Below, piece by piece: positions 36,791 through 48,100 of a stretch of DNA of 64,000 nt (positions are counted from its first letter, which is position 1; each line of letters begins with the position of its first letter). Made by a program: the position numbers and the translations under genes. The stretch is from Rotaria socialis (Eukaryota; Rotifera; Eurotatoria; Philodinida; Philodinidae): contig CAJNYU010001081.1 of the NCBI GenBank assembly GCA_905331475.1, positions 1-64,000 on the forward strand, read 5' to 3'. The notes under the pieces are model-generated. The model searched no databases. It worked only from the letters and a program-made list of their open reading frames with translations, and had not been told where the DNA came from.

Positions 36791-37603
36791 TCATTTCCAC
36801 TCAAGAATAGACCTATAGTACCGTGTAGTAATAACAGTTTTTGTTCGACCTCTTACTTCTTCTCGTGTTTCGGATCGAACATATTCAATGCGAACTGTGA
36901 GAGTTAAATTACAACCCAATACTGGATCATATTCTTGATGAATGATGTAAGTTCCTAGCATTGAATCATAACTGCTTTCAGAAGAATTAGTAGAGGAGTT
37001 CGCTTTTCCATTGTTCCGAAGTAGTTGCTGCACATTGGCCGGTAAGCGACTAAGCCGATTACCAGTACTAAGACATGCTTGCGCTTTATCGTGCAGTATT
37101 TTTTTATACTCGGCTACTCGTTTCGAAGCTTGCCGAGCAGCCTCCTGTGTTATTTCATTGGTTGCTGCTTGCTGTAAACTTGTTAACACAGACCGAGCAT
37201 CAATTCTCACGCCATCACTACCACCAGGCTTTTCGTAAACATGTGGATACAATTCGAGATGGGCTCGAAGTGCTTGAAGCACGACAGACGATGGAATAAC
37301 ACCGGATTTTCGATTGCGCCATATATCGTCAGCCAAGATTTGCCGTGCAGTTTGATTGCGATACTTTTGTGCTATCTCGCTCGATCTCAGGGTCGGAATT
37401 TTTCGATGTTCACTTGCTCGTATTGCTATGCAAATCCCGTTCACTTCCGAGTAACCTGGGATGAGATCCAGACCAATTTGCTTTTGTAGGACATGATGAA
37501 TATCCAAGCCATCGCCTCGAACACTTCGCGCCAGAAGTTCTCGATATGTACCAACCTCGAATTCTCTTAGCCGATTTCTATTTACGCCTGAACTATGTGC
37601 CAT
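36791..37603 (-). CDS. Intronless protein with bacterial polymorphic-toxin nuclease-like N-terminal domain
   Basis: One exon, 270 residues. Residues about 18-105 contain TYRELLARS, GDGLDIHHVLQKQ, a Gly/Tyr turn and ASEHRKIPTLR, then ARQILADDI. The D-I-H-H followed by a downstream E-H recalls the metal-binding His clusters of HNH-type nuclease domains found at the ends of bacterial contact-dependent toxins. That family link is from motif memory and is not certain. The middle is helical and the C-terminal ~70 residues are beta-rich (CNLTLTVRIEYVRS). The gene is visibly richer in G+C than its flanks and has no introns. It lies between an AT microsatellite and a transposon cluster. Together these suggest acquisition from bacteria. 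No signal peptide is seen. The frame is intact. Whether it has any activity cannot be told. Confidence 0.6.
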   Translation of the reverse strand: MAHSSGVNRNRLREFEVGTYRELLARSVRGDGLDIHHVLQKQIGLDLIPGYSEVNGICIAIRASEHRKIPTLRSSEIAQKYRNQTARQILADDIWRNRKSGVIPSSVVLQALRAHLELYPHVYEKPGGSDGVRIDARSVLTSLQQAATNEITQEAARQASKRVAEYKKILHDKAQACLSTGNRLSRLPANVQQLLRNNGKANSSTNSSESSYDSMLGTYIIHQEYDPVLGCNLTLTVRIEYVRSETREEVRGRTKTVITTRYYRSILEWK

Positions 37604-37899
37604 GGCGTCGAATGAAATATTAAAAAAATTAATAATACACAGGTAGTATACCTTCTATAAATAAATATTATCGTCTGAAAAAATAATCTTCTCCTAAGTG
37701 TTTTCCTTGGAAAAAATAATTTCCCCCATAAGTCTTTATTCATGTCGTGAAATGAGGAACCGATCTCATATCACCCCGGAGCATAGGCGGCGGAACGATT
37801 TCTCTCTAGAGTAGGCTCACTTTTCTAGATAAACGAGATAGGGAGCCGAATCCCTAATCGACTTCCGTCCAGGAGCGTAAATAGGGGGTGGGGCGTAAC

Positions 37900-38329
37900 T
37901 AGAGGTGTCAGCCGTGCGACTGAGCCGCTGCAGCAGCCGAGTTTTCTATAATATCAGCCGCCACCAAATTGCTGGTAATTTTAAGAAATTTTGGGGAGCC
38001 GTCGCTGCGAAAAAACAAGTTTAGCCGTTGCGCCGCTGCAAGAGATAAAAATTTTTGGTAGCGTCATCCACCGCCGCTGACATCAATACATATGCGATCG
38101 AATCGAACATTTTTCTTTTAATTTTCATCAGCGAATTTTTAACTCAGTCGCCGCCGTCACATAAGGACTTGCAAATATCAACCGGCGCCGCCGCTGTGGA
38201 AAAAAATTAAGAATTTGTAACAGCTGCCGCTGAAGACATGACTCATTCAAATAACGAGCCGCTGGAAATCTCTAAAAATTGAAAATTGTTGCCCGCCGCC
38301 GCCGTTCAACCCTTCGGTTGACACCTCTA
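37900..38329. mobile_element. hAT-type MITE with perfect 8-bp target duplication
   Basis: The element is 430 bases. The 15-bp terminal inverted repeats are TAGAGGTGTCAGCCG on the left and TAGAGGTGTCAACCG (reverse complement) on the right, one mismatch. It is flanked by a perfect 8-bp direct repeat, GGCGTAAC, at 37892-37899 and 38330-38337. The 8-bp duplication and the TAGAGGTG-type end are typical of the hAT superfamily. The inside has no coding frame but is packed with GCCGCCGC/GCCGCTG motifs in both orientations, which look like subterminal transposase-binding repeats. Without the insert, the flanks read through as one GC-rich segment. Confidence 0.88.
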
Positions 38330-38645
38330 GGCGTAACGCCCCCCTGCTTCCAAAAGATTTATTTTTTAGATCATGAAAACAGAAAAATTAGAATTACGCC
38401 CCCCGCCCCTTGCTCTGAGACCTGACTTACGCCCCTGCTTCCGTCAGGGTGGCCAGATCTTCTGAAAAATAAGGAAAATTTCTGAATTTTGAACATGCTT
38501 CTGATTTTTCTGACCTTTTGATTTTTTTCTGAATTTGCTACATTTTCAGATCGCTGCTTTGTCACTGAAATTAGGTACGATTATAACCCATTACTATAAT
38601 AGATTGATAGTGTTTCATCGTTCTTCTCTATTAATCAACTTTTCT

Positions 38646-38728
38646 ATTCCTCGTTCGGATTCTGACGCTGAATCGATATTCAGTAGTATACAGCATTTAT
38701 AGGCAGATTATCGTAATCCGATCATTGT
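38646..38728 (+). pseudogene. Remnant of hAT transposase C-terminal dimerisation domain
   Basis: The frame from 38646 reads IPRSDSDAESIFSSIQHL, stop, ADYRNPI. It resembles the hATC consensus in which a P-x-S-S-A-x-S-E-R-x-F-S motif is followed by a D-x-R-N-R stretch. It contains an in-frame TAG and is cut by the MITE at 38729. Only about 27 codons are recognisable, so this is suggestive and not proven. It lies inside the CAGGGTGGC-ended element, which fits that element being hAT-derived. Confidence 0.45.
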
Positions 38729-39185
38729 TAGGGGTGTTACTTTATCTTTATTGATCTTTATATTAAAGAATAAAGATAAAAAAACCTTTATATTTATAAT
38801 ATAAAGATAAATGAAATCTTTATTTGTAAAAATAAAGTTAAAATAAAGAAAAAAGAAAGATTTTCTACAGTCACTGGTAAATAGATGAATAATTTGTATA
38901 ACAACAGAGAACATTGATTGCAGTTCTTACTTATCATCACTGACATTGCAGTATGAAATAATACTAGCAAATGATGGTGAGGCATAAATCATTTATGGAA
39001 AAAATCTAGTGTTCAAAATTTGATAGCCTTGAACTTCTTAATTTTCTTCGAGCTATCGGGAGAAGATCAAATTTTGGGTTTTTAAGGGAAAATATTTTTC
39101 TTTATTCTTTATTTTATCTTTATTTTTTAATATAAAGGTTTTATTTATCTATAAAAAGTAAAGTAAATATAAAGTAACACCCCTA
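38729..39185. mobile_element. Nested hAT-type MITE (TAGGGGTGTTAC ends)
   Basis: 457 bases. Terminal inverted repeats TAGGGGTGTTACTTTAT match for the first 17 bases and for about 21 of 22 overall. The 8-bp flanks are ATCATTGT at 38721-38728 and GTCATTGT at 39186-39193, seven of eight identical. The inside is AT-rich with many TTTATA/AAAGATAAA subterminal motifs and no gene. It sits inside the 38445-39692 element and interrupts its transposase remnant, so it inserted later. Confidence 0.88.
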
Positions 39186-40617
39186 GTCATTGTAGAACTA
39201 AGATAAGGCTTAACTTAAAATAAAAATGATTGGCAGTTATTCTTGAGAAGGTTTTTATTAGCATACGTTATCTTAAACAAACTTGTTAGAACGAATTAGA
39301 AAAGATACAAAATATGAATAATACCGAGATAATGGCACATAACACTTTTTTTCGTTGAATTTCTTAATCTACGCACAACATATGTGATTGTTCTTTTTGT
39401 TCGTTTTTGTGAACGAATTTTGACTTTAAAAAAGTTCAACATTTAGTATTTTTGTCGATGTTTTTATATTATCTATACGATATATTTACTATATCGTCTT
39501 TGTTTTTAGTGAAACATCTTTGAAAATAATGTTTAAATCGATAAACACAAACACAGCAGAGCTTTCGATGCCCACATTTTAGCATATGACTCACTAATTT
39601 GCAAAATGTTGCTATTTCTGATTCATTTTTGATTTTTCAGAAAGAACTGCTGCTCGATTTCTGATTTTTCAATTTTTGATCTTGCCACCCTGATTTCCGG
39701 TACTTTTTTTTCAATGTTGATTTCTTGGTAGATTTAAATTTTATATTAAAATCCAATGGATACCTTTATTAAATTCGAGTTGGTATTGGTGATAAAGAAA
39801 ATATGAACTATCTTTGTAACAACCCGTCATCTGTTACTGTCACTGTCAACCATACGCGAAAACTAAACAATAATGAAAGACAGATATAATTAAGCCTATC
39901 CTTTTCTAAGCTAGGGTAGACTCAAGTCTCGTGAGCCTACAGACTCCGCCGCCTCTACCACGGAGAGTTTTTGAAGAGCACGTTGTCGGCACAGTGCGAA
40001 TTTTGAATTACTCAAAACCATGAAACCCTCAAATAAAATAGAGAAAGTTCTATATAATTCATCTTAAAAAAGATTTTTGTGGGAAAATACGGCTCATCTA
40101 GTTAACATTGTCAGTCTTCTATAGCTTTGTTAAACTTGAAAAATCTTACCTCAACTTATCAACTGACTGAAGTTAAAATGCAATTGACAAAATAGCAATG
40201 ATAAAATTCATTACCAAGAAAACTCGATCGAGATCTATTAATATATGTGTCAAAGAATGATTTCGATTGAACAATTCATTATCTATCATCAGTTGTAGTG
40301 ACAACTGTACTAAATATGAGCAGATAGAACGGTGTCTAACTTGTTTTTGTTTTAATTATCTCGAAGCTTACATACGGCAAACTTGCTAGGATATGCTTGT
40401 TTTTGAAGCACTGTTTGTAGGAGAACAGAATGTATTCATAAAAATCGGAAAACAGGTTGTAGCAACTTCATCTCAATAATTTTATTTTCCATCTGCACAA
40501 ATATTTTTTGGCTTCTATTCTTGAAATTATGTCTAATTACGCAAAAATCACATTAGAAAATAATTGATGCTTTGTATTTGATGATGCATGATATATTTGC
40601 CGTATTTAAAATCAATA

Positions 40618-40685
40618 TATCTAATCAATAAGTTAACATCAATAGATCTTATTATTTTAGAAAGAAACCCGTGAAACTATTTGAA
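40618..40685 (+). repeat. Dispersed repeat, copy 2 (first copy at 34809-34876)
   Basis: Same orientation and about 80 percent identity to the copy at 34809-34876. It lies just upstream of the unassigned frame at 40756. Confidence 0.55.
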
Positions 40686-40755
40686 TTCTCAAAGCATGCT
40701 AACTTTACAGAGGTATCTGAGGAACAATGAACCTTTCAGTATTTAGCTTATAGCT

Positions 40756-41262
40756 TTGTTAATTCTCATTTTTCAGGCTTATATTTTTTTTAACGATTCA
40801 CCTAGAGATGCTCTACAAAATGCCAAAATTTTTATTTATGGAAATAGCATCCGTCGGTTTCTAAAAACAGATATAGTTTTAACGAACATTACAGAAATAA
40901 ACAATTGTCTCAAAACACCATCTTGTCGAAATTTCTGCGACACAACTTTTCAATATATCGATAAGTGTGTCTTTCGATGTTACTTTCCCCCGGTGAATAA
41001 ATTATCTAAATTCATTTCCAAAAATAATAGTCCAATGGATTTAGATATGGAATGCTTATTGATCAATGAGCTTTATCATGCGAACGATAGAAAGTTGCCC
41101 GGACTTCATTTTTGTTGTTTAATGCTGAATATTATAGTTTTTGCGCCAGTCTTGTTGAAATGTTCGATGTACTCCAAAAGTCTCGTTTTTATATTTTCAG
41201 CGACATTGGAAGAGCATTCTAGATATATCCAGCACGATCTCGTGTGTTTTGATCGAACTTGA
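40756..41262 (+). pseudogene. Unassigned 168-codon frame, perhaps a decayed gene fragment
   Basis: The frame starts with a non-coding-looking leader (MLILI) next to TTTTCAG, so the true exon may begin at AYIFFNDSPRDA. That opening weakly recalls the conserved IFFDDAF stretch of animal chitin synthases. The rest (LKTPSCRNFCDTTF, LPGLHFCCLMLNIIVF) does not match that family in any way I can see. No intact gene can be assembled with the flanks, although short coding-like frames also occur at 42583-42801 and 43024-43180. I treat it as a possible pseudogene fragment with unknown origin. Confidence 0.25.
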
Positions 41263-43355
41263 TCAAAAATGTCACGTCTTTGAAGTAGACATTTAGTCAG
41301 ATCATGGCCATTTGAGGGAATTTTGTTTCATTTTTAGACCGCATCTTTCATTCACTTAAACACACGACCTCTCGACTAAAATAAGCTGGGTTTGAGAGTT
41401 GTACATATCATACGATTGTTATCGAACATTATATCATCTAAAAATATTTTGTTTTGAATATTTATTTGAAATGTTTTTTACTCTTCATAATTTTGGCAAT
41501 TTACTTTGAATTCCGTTTCGTCATCGATATTGACTTCATCAGTGAATTTATTTGTAAAATAACATGGAGAATAAAATAACAAATATATATTCAACAGTCG
41601 TTGTGCTTATATTTGATAATGGTACGAACGAAGACAAATCTGAAAAAGAATAACTAGTTCGTTCAGTATCACTGTCTTGTTCATTTCACTATAAAATAAG
41701 AAATACAATGTGTGTTAAAATACATTTGCCTTATGTTGTCCTTTCGCAACATTTTACAAATAAATTCTCTGATAAAGTCAACATCGTTGACAAAACGTCA
41801 TCAAATAAAAGTAAATTAGTAAATATGAGAAGAAATAAAAAAAGCATTTTCAAAAAGAGATTAAAATTACCAATGATCTCTCTTACAAGTCAAGATTGTA
41901 ATATTCGTAACGCGTCTTCTTTTGTGAAAATATTAAAGACTTATATTTTTCTGATTTTTTCATCTTCGTTTGTGTTTGTGTTTGTATTTGTCCACGAGTT
42001 TTTGTACGCTTATTACCTTTCGGGTGTGAATTTTGATGTCATATTTTTCTAATCTGCGACGACCACGTGATTTGCATCGAGATGCCGTATTCTTTAGTCA
42101 AACTTCTCTCTTTTAGTTTATATTTGGTATCCTTTTACTGTTTCGAAAAACATGTGAATCATCGTTGATATTTATCGGTAGGGAGAGCCCGTCTTACAAT
42201 ATATCATCTTGCATAATCTTTTCTTAGTATGTTATTCCTCAGGAGTCGTTTAAACCACGAAGTATCTTAGTGGGTCCATCACCATCTTTTATATACTTAA
42301 TAACAAATACTATTTTTTGAAGATCGTCACTTTTTGTTTCATAACATGACAATATATTTATATGCATATATATATACGTTTCAGAATGAAATAGATCTAC
42401 AGTATAGATTGTTTTAGAGAATAAAATAACGGATACATTTCTTTAAATTAGACCCAAACAAATATAAATCAAGGCAGATATTATCGAAATACTAAGGATA
42501 CCCATTTTTCTTGTGATAATCAATATAGTTGGAGATGAAATAATTCAAAAGGCAATTTATAAATGACGAAAGATACAACTTATTGAAAACGATTGAAGAT
42601 GAGAAATTACTGATCAATATCGACGAAATCAACAGTGGAAACTTGCAATCTGTATTTCAACAAGTGAGCACAAAGTTTAACGGTCAAAAATGTATGAAGA
42701 CGCTGCATCCTCATGTACAATGTAAGTGTACTTATCTCTTCAGAAATTTTTGCTTATTGTGTCTGTTTTTAATATCGTTAGAAAGAAGCTGTAAATCTTA
42801 AAAGCGAGGGGTCCTTCCATTCAAACAAGAAATCAATATTTAATACGATGAATAATAATATTGTTGTCTTCTGTAATTCGTTTACTCTCGTGCTACCCAC
42901 TTTCAAGAAAACGATATAGTCTTTTTTTAATGAGAAAAAGATCTTCTTTGATTTTACAACACATTACGGCGGAATAATATGAAAATGAATGCAAGTATTT
43001 TCTGGTTAATATGTATATTTTAGGTCACACAAGATGCTGTTTTCGGTGATCAGAATGATAGACATGATTATGCCGATCAGCAATATATGATTGTACGATT
43101 ATATAAATTTGATATAATCAGCGAGAACAATGACGACGAGGTCGATACAGCCATCAATAAAAACTTACATTTTTTTCGATAATCTCCGAAAAGATAAAAA
43201 GAAAGATCAGACTTGCTCAGGTCAATGATTTCGGAGGTCTCGTAGGAACTGACAGGAAAGACGCGGAAAAAACAATATATAAAGGAACTTTATATTCTTT
43301 ATTTATTATTTTAAGTCCTATTGCGGCATATATTGAATTTATTTAACTACTTATA
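41263..43355. other. Intergenic region with small coding-like stretches
   Basis: About 2.1 kb. The frame 41708-42052 is low-complexity at its end (FVFVFVFV) and is probably chance. The stretches 42583-42801 and 43024-43180 (VFGDQNDRHDYADQQYMIV) look slightly protein-like but have no partner exons that I could join. Nothing else is recognisable. Confidence 0.4.
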
Positions 43356-43652
43356 CCCAGGTCGAACAGTCCGGCCTGGAAACCGCCGGTTCCGGGTAGT
43401 TCCGTTGATTTTGTGGAAGCAGTATTCAGGTTGGAAATTTTTCGGATTTTTTCCGGTGATTTCCGATCAATTCCTGCCGGAAAGCACCGGAACTTGACAG
43501 GAATTCGCCGGAAAAGTCCGACCGTATTTTTGACCGGAATACTGCTTCCATGTTCCAGCGATTTCCCGTGTTTTCCTGCAGGATATGGTGACTTTCCCGC
43601 ATATTCCCTGGAGTATCCTACGAGATCCGGTGGCCGGAATGTTCGACCTGGG
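43356..43652. mobile_element. TA-flanked MITE with internal palindrome
   Basis: 297 bases. The ends CCCAGGTCGAACAGTCCGGCC and, reversed, CCCAGGTCGAACATTCCGGCC are inverted repeats with one difference. The element is flanked by TA on both sides (43354-43355 and 43653-43654), as expected for a Tc1/mariner-type TA duplication. A second inverted pair, GGAAGCAGTATTC at about 43416 and GAATACTGCTTCC at about 43537, lies inside. The interior is GC-rich with repeated CCGGAA motifs, unlike the flanks. Frames through it on both strands are by-products of this composition. Confidence 0.8.
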
Positions 43653-45160
43653 TAATTTTGTTTTGTCTTTTCGTTTGATCAATTCAATAAAGATATTATG
43701 TTTAAGAATTTTTTCGTTATGCAACTTAGGGGAGCTTAAAACTTGGTTTCATGGTTTTTGTGAAAAAAACAGCAAAGATGATCTAAAGACGTTAAGCAGT
43801 ATATTGAGCTCTATATTCATCATTAGATTTTCTAGTCACAAATTCCAATTCAACGGAGATGCATATTTTTGAAGTGAACATATTTGAAGTGTTTGAAAGA
43901 GACAGCAGCAACGTTACATTTCAAGATATCGGGAAAGTTTAAGAAATAAAAGGAGAAACTAGAGATATCAAAGAAAAAAGTCATATGGATACTATTTTTT
44001 TATCATTACATACAATATAATACGTAGAAGAGGTTAATCAGGTCATTAACCAGCCGCAATTGTATAAGTCATACCGACTGTGTGCTTATTTTATCACATC
44101 AATATATTATAAAAACGATAAACCGGGAAAGTTGCACATCAGCAAAATTTTCTAGGGGAAGAGGTTTATTTCCAAATAAATTGAGGAATCAAACTAGTTC
44201 ACCACATTTTCAAAATTTTGATGCTTTTTTGGACATGCAGAAGTATACTCTATCTCTATTGGTCTACTCTCAATACCAATGCCGAAACCAACCGATACTG
44301 TATTGAGATTGTTGCATTCATACCTGTACATGTGCACACCTTCAAAATAGGAAAAACATTCGCTGAAAGATCTTTTGCAATGTTATTTTTTGCTATTTTA
44401 TACTTGTAATGATTTTTACCGTTACGGACTCACTTCATATACACTATCCTCTTCGCTGTATCCTTATGTTCGTGCATTGGCCTGATGAATTCTCATTGTT
44501 CTATTGCGTGACCGTTAATTCTTTGTCTATATCAATCCAAGCGTGATCACTCTCTCGTATATAAGGGAATGTAGCCAAAGGAAATGCACGACTAGAGATG
44601 TACAGATGACACATACACCATCATGCTGACCGCTATAGGCAACACTCTCTATGTTCGTCTCAATAGTTTCGCTGTATTGAATTTTCGCTGAACGGGCACC
44701 TGGTCTCAAAATTCTTAAAAAAGTTTCATAAAATTCTTTTTTTCATCAACATACTTTATGCGTCATCTTTTTCAACAAAATATTTTCTTAATGACGTTCT
44801 TATTTATTCAATGACACAGGCTACCACCGATTTTGTATTCTCTTTCAACAACTTATTCTTGTTGTATTCTCTTGATGAGAAAAGAAACGAAATGTCATGA
44901 CGTCTTTATATTTCGTTTATACATCCATCAATGACATACTTTGAATCACTACCTTCAATCGTTAATGATAAGGAAAAATACCATTTTAGCGAAATCACTT
45001 TCTCGTGTGTTCTTCAGCGTCTCCCCCAATATTTCACAATCTGTGAGAAATGAATAGATTTAGTTTAAACACACGATTCATAATTGACAACTGATATTAA
45101 AAAAACTTCTTGTAGACTCAAGGTAAACGTCAATTTACTGAAGAACGAGCAGAACGTATA
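43653..45160. other. Upstream region of the U-box gene
   Basis: About 1.5 kb with no convincing gene. The reading frame of the U-box gene stays open back to an acceptor-like CTTCTTGTAG ending at 45116 (TQGKRQFTEERAERI precedes the chosen ATG). So an upstream coding or leader exon may lie in this stretch. I could not identify it. Confidence 0.4.
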
Positions 45161-48100
45161 ATGTGCGAGCCATCAGAAACCTTTATTTGTCCAATCACTC
45201 ATGAACTTATGGTTGATCCAGTCATCGATGGCGATGGTAACAGCTATGAACGAGGTGCTATTGAAGATTGGCTTCAACGAAATGGTACATCGCCAATTAC
45301 TCGTGTTCCTCTCTTAGCATCTGATCTCCGTCCGAATCGTGCACTTAAAACAGCCATAGATGAATATCGTCGTTCAATACAATCTAATGATCAATTAACT
45401 GCTGCACCATTGAATAACTTGACATCCTATGAATTTACAGCCTCTGGAAATTATATTGACGGCTTTGTTCATATTTCAATTCAGCCACCATTACAGGCAA
45501 ACGGTGATTTAACTGCTGAGTCGACCGGATGGCCGAAGTCCATCCGAAAATATACAGCTGATTTGGTAAAAAGATGTACAACAAAAAAACGTTTAGCCAG
45601 CAGCCGCCTACTCGAGGAACAAAACCTAGATGTAAACCGTTCCCCGTGCGATATTTGCTGTGTAGTCGATATATCAGGTTCAATGGCTACGGCAAGTGAA
45701 ATCCAAAATGATGCTAATGAAAAGTTTGGTCTATCCCGATTAGATCTAGTTAAGCATGCGATAAAAACAGTTGTACAATCGCTTCAACCACAAGATCGTT
45801 TATCGCTTGTATCGTTTTCGCATAGTGCTAAAATCCTCTTTCAATTAACAAATATGACTGCAGATGGCAAATCAAGTGCTTTAGCTGCTTTGGCAAGATT
45901 AACAGTAAGTGACTCTTAAAAAAACCTCTGTAATTCATTTAGAAAGAGTTAGAAAAATATCAAACACTGAAATTTACTATTTCATAATCAAATTGAAGAC
46001 TACAATCTCAATTGAACGAAACATACATTTCTCTTGAAAATGATTTTCGACATCAAAATATCCATTCTATCTCAAAACCATTTGATAACTGTAGTTTTTT
46101 ATTATAATTTGTATTTAGAGCGATGGTGACACTAATTTATGGAGTGGTATGCAGACTGGCCTTGAAGTTTTATCGAAAGGTCAAAGAGCTATTGGAAGTA
46201 ATGCGGCTCTCTTTCTTCTGACTGACGGCTGTCCTAATGTTGAGCCCCTGCGTGGTCATTTACCAACACTTGAAAAATTCAAGCACAAAACTAATTTTAC
46301 ATGTACAATTAGTACGTTTGGTTTCGGTTATGATTTGGACAGTAAACTTCTTGAAGAAATTGCCATGTTAGGAAATTCAGGCTCATATGCATTTATTCCT
46401 GATGGATCATTTGTAGGAACAATTTTTGTTAATGCTATGACTACATTATTGGCGACAGTGGCTACAAATGTGCAGGTAATTATTAACATTCTTATTAATC
46501 GAATCTGTTTTTTGAGACTAAAGATTTTCTTGGCTTACCAATAGCGTAGAAAATATTCATGTAGCTTTCTCAGACACTAGTCAAAAGAAAAATTTTCTTC
46601 ATGTAATACATGCAAGACTATGACATGAATTACAGCATAAATATAATTCATATTTTATGATAAATTGTTCGTATAGAAATCACAGTCTATGTGAGATACG
46701 GTTCAAAATTCTACTCAGCGCACTAACATTTTTTTTTCTATCCTATTTCATCAGATTATAATATCAATGGAAGTCAAAAATGTTTGATTCATCTAATTGT
46801 AGATACACGTTCATGGCCCACAAATTGAATCATCTGATTATACACGTTGGTATTCAACAACAACTGCTGATCAAGCTACAGTGTTTAATTTGGGCTCGAT
46901 AACATGTGGGCAAAGCAAAGATTTACTCATCCCTATTTCTTCTGAGTTATTTTCGAAATACGAATTTTTTGTTATCTACGATACGTTACAAAAGAAAAAG
47001 GATTCCATAAGAATCAATATGAATGTAAATCCTCAAGAAGAAGATGATCTTCGTCGTCTTACTCAGCAAAAATTTAGACTTCAATTCGTTCATTGTGTAC
47101 GAACTGCTTCAGAAGCAATGCGCCGCGAAGCAAATCAAGATTTTGTAATAGCGATGAATTATATCAAACAATTAGAGCAAGACATGAGAAATTATACAAA
47201 TGGAAGTGATGCATTTGTCAAAGATTTATTAGCAGATTTAACAGGACAAGTACAAGAGGCTCTCGGGAAGAAGGATTGGTTTAAGAAATGGGGTGTACAC
47301 TTTTTACCTAGTTTAACTCGTAAGTTGATGAAAACAATCAGAAACTATTTTTATTTCAACATTTCGGAAGATTATTTATCGATAATTTCTTTCTTTCTAG
47401 GCGCACATCTTCTTCAATATTGTAACAATTTTAAAGATCCTGGTGTTCAACACTATGGACGCGGTACAGTTTTTTCCAAGATACGCGATGAAATGGACAC
47501 TATATTCTGTTCTTTGCCGGCTCCAAAACGTTCAAAACAAACTGGTGCTGCCATAAACATGACGGTCTTTCACAATGCCGCTGGCGGATGTTTTCATGGC
47601 GAATGCAAAGTGCGTTTAATGAATGGAACCAGTAAATTAATCAAAAATGTTAAACCAGGTGATAGAATGGCACCTCATGGAGGAATGGTCAATTATGTTG
47701 TTAAAACAAAGTGTCAAAATGAAAAAGCAAAAATGGTTGTAGTAAGTATTGTACTAATCGATTTGCGATTTAATTTTCCAATGAAGAAACTAATATAAAT
47801 TCGCTAGCTCTTTATTTTGATTGGATTTTCTAGATTGATAATGGTCTTATTATTACTGCTTGGCATCCGATTCGTCTCCATCAACGATGGATTATGCCTT
47901 GTTCACTTGTCTCTGCGCCTACTGAAATTTCTTGTAAAGAAGTTTATAACTTTGCTCTCGATCAAGGTCACACTATATTCGTCAACGATATGGAATGCGT
48001 TACATTAGGTCATGGATTCAAAGAGGATATTGTGCGACACGCGTACTATGGCACTCAACGCGTAATCGAAGATTTACGTCAACTCGATTCCGAACAAAAT

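Larger units (their letters stand above)
38445..39692. mobile_element. hAT-like element with degraded transposase fragment
   Basis: The ends are CAGGGTGGCCAGATC at 38445 and, reversed, CAGGGTGGCAAGATC ending at 39692: 15 bp with one mismatch. Both subterminal regions repeat TTCTGATTTTTC-like motifs. The flanking 8-mers GCTTCCGT and ATTTCCGG agree at five of eight positions, a possibly eroded target duplication. Total length is 1248 bases, of which 457 plus an 8-bp duplication come from a nested element at 38729-39185. Confidence 0.7.
37776..39968. mobile_element. Possible outermost element enclosing the transposon cluster
   Basis: AGGCGGCGGA followed by GTAGGCTCAC at about 37783-37820 reappears in reverse (GTGAGCCTAC then TCCGCCGCCT) at about 39930-39950. 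The spacing between the two motifs is similar on both sides. This suggests degenerate terminal inverted repeats of an older element into which the hAT-like elements inserted. The exact ends and target duplication are not resolvable by eye. Confidence 0.4.

Noticed and set aside
41708..42052. 114-codon frame ending in FVFVFVFV
   Set aside because: Simple-sequence end and no recognisable domain; likely chance.
43413..43872. Frames through the TA-flanked MITE on both strands
   Set aside because: Explained by the GC-rich repeats of the element; they cross its border into unrelated DNA.
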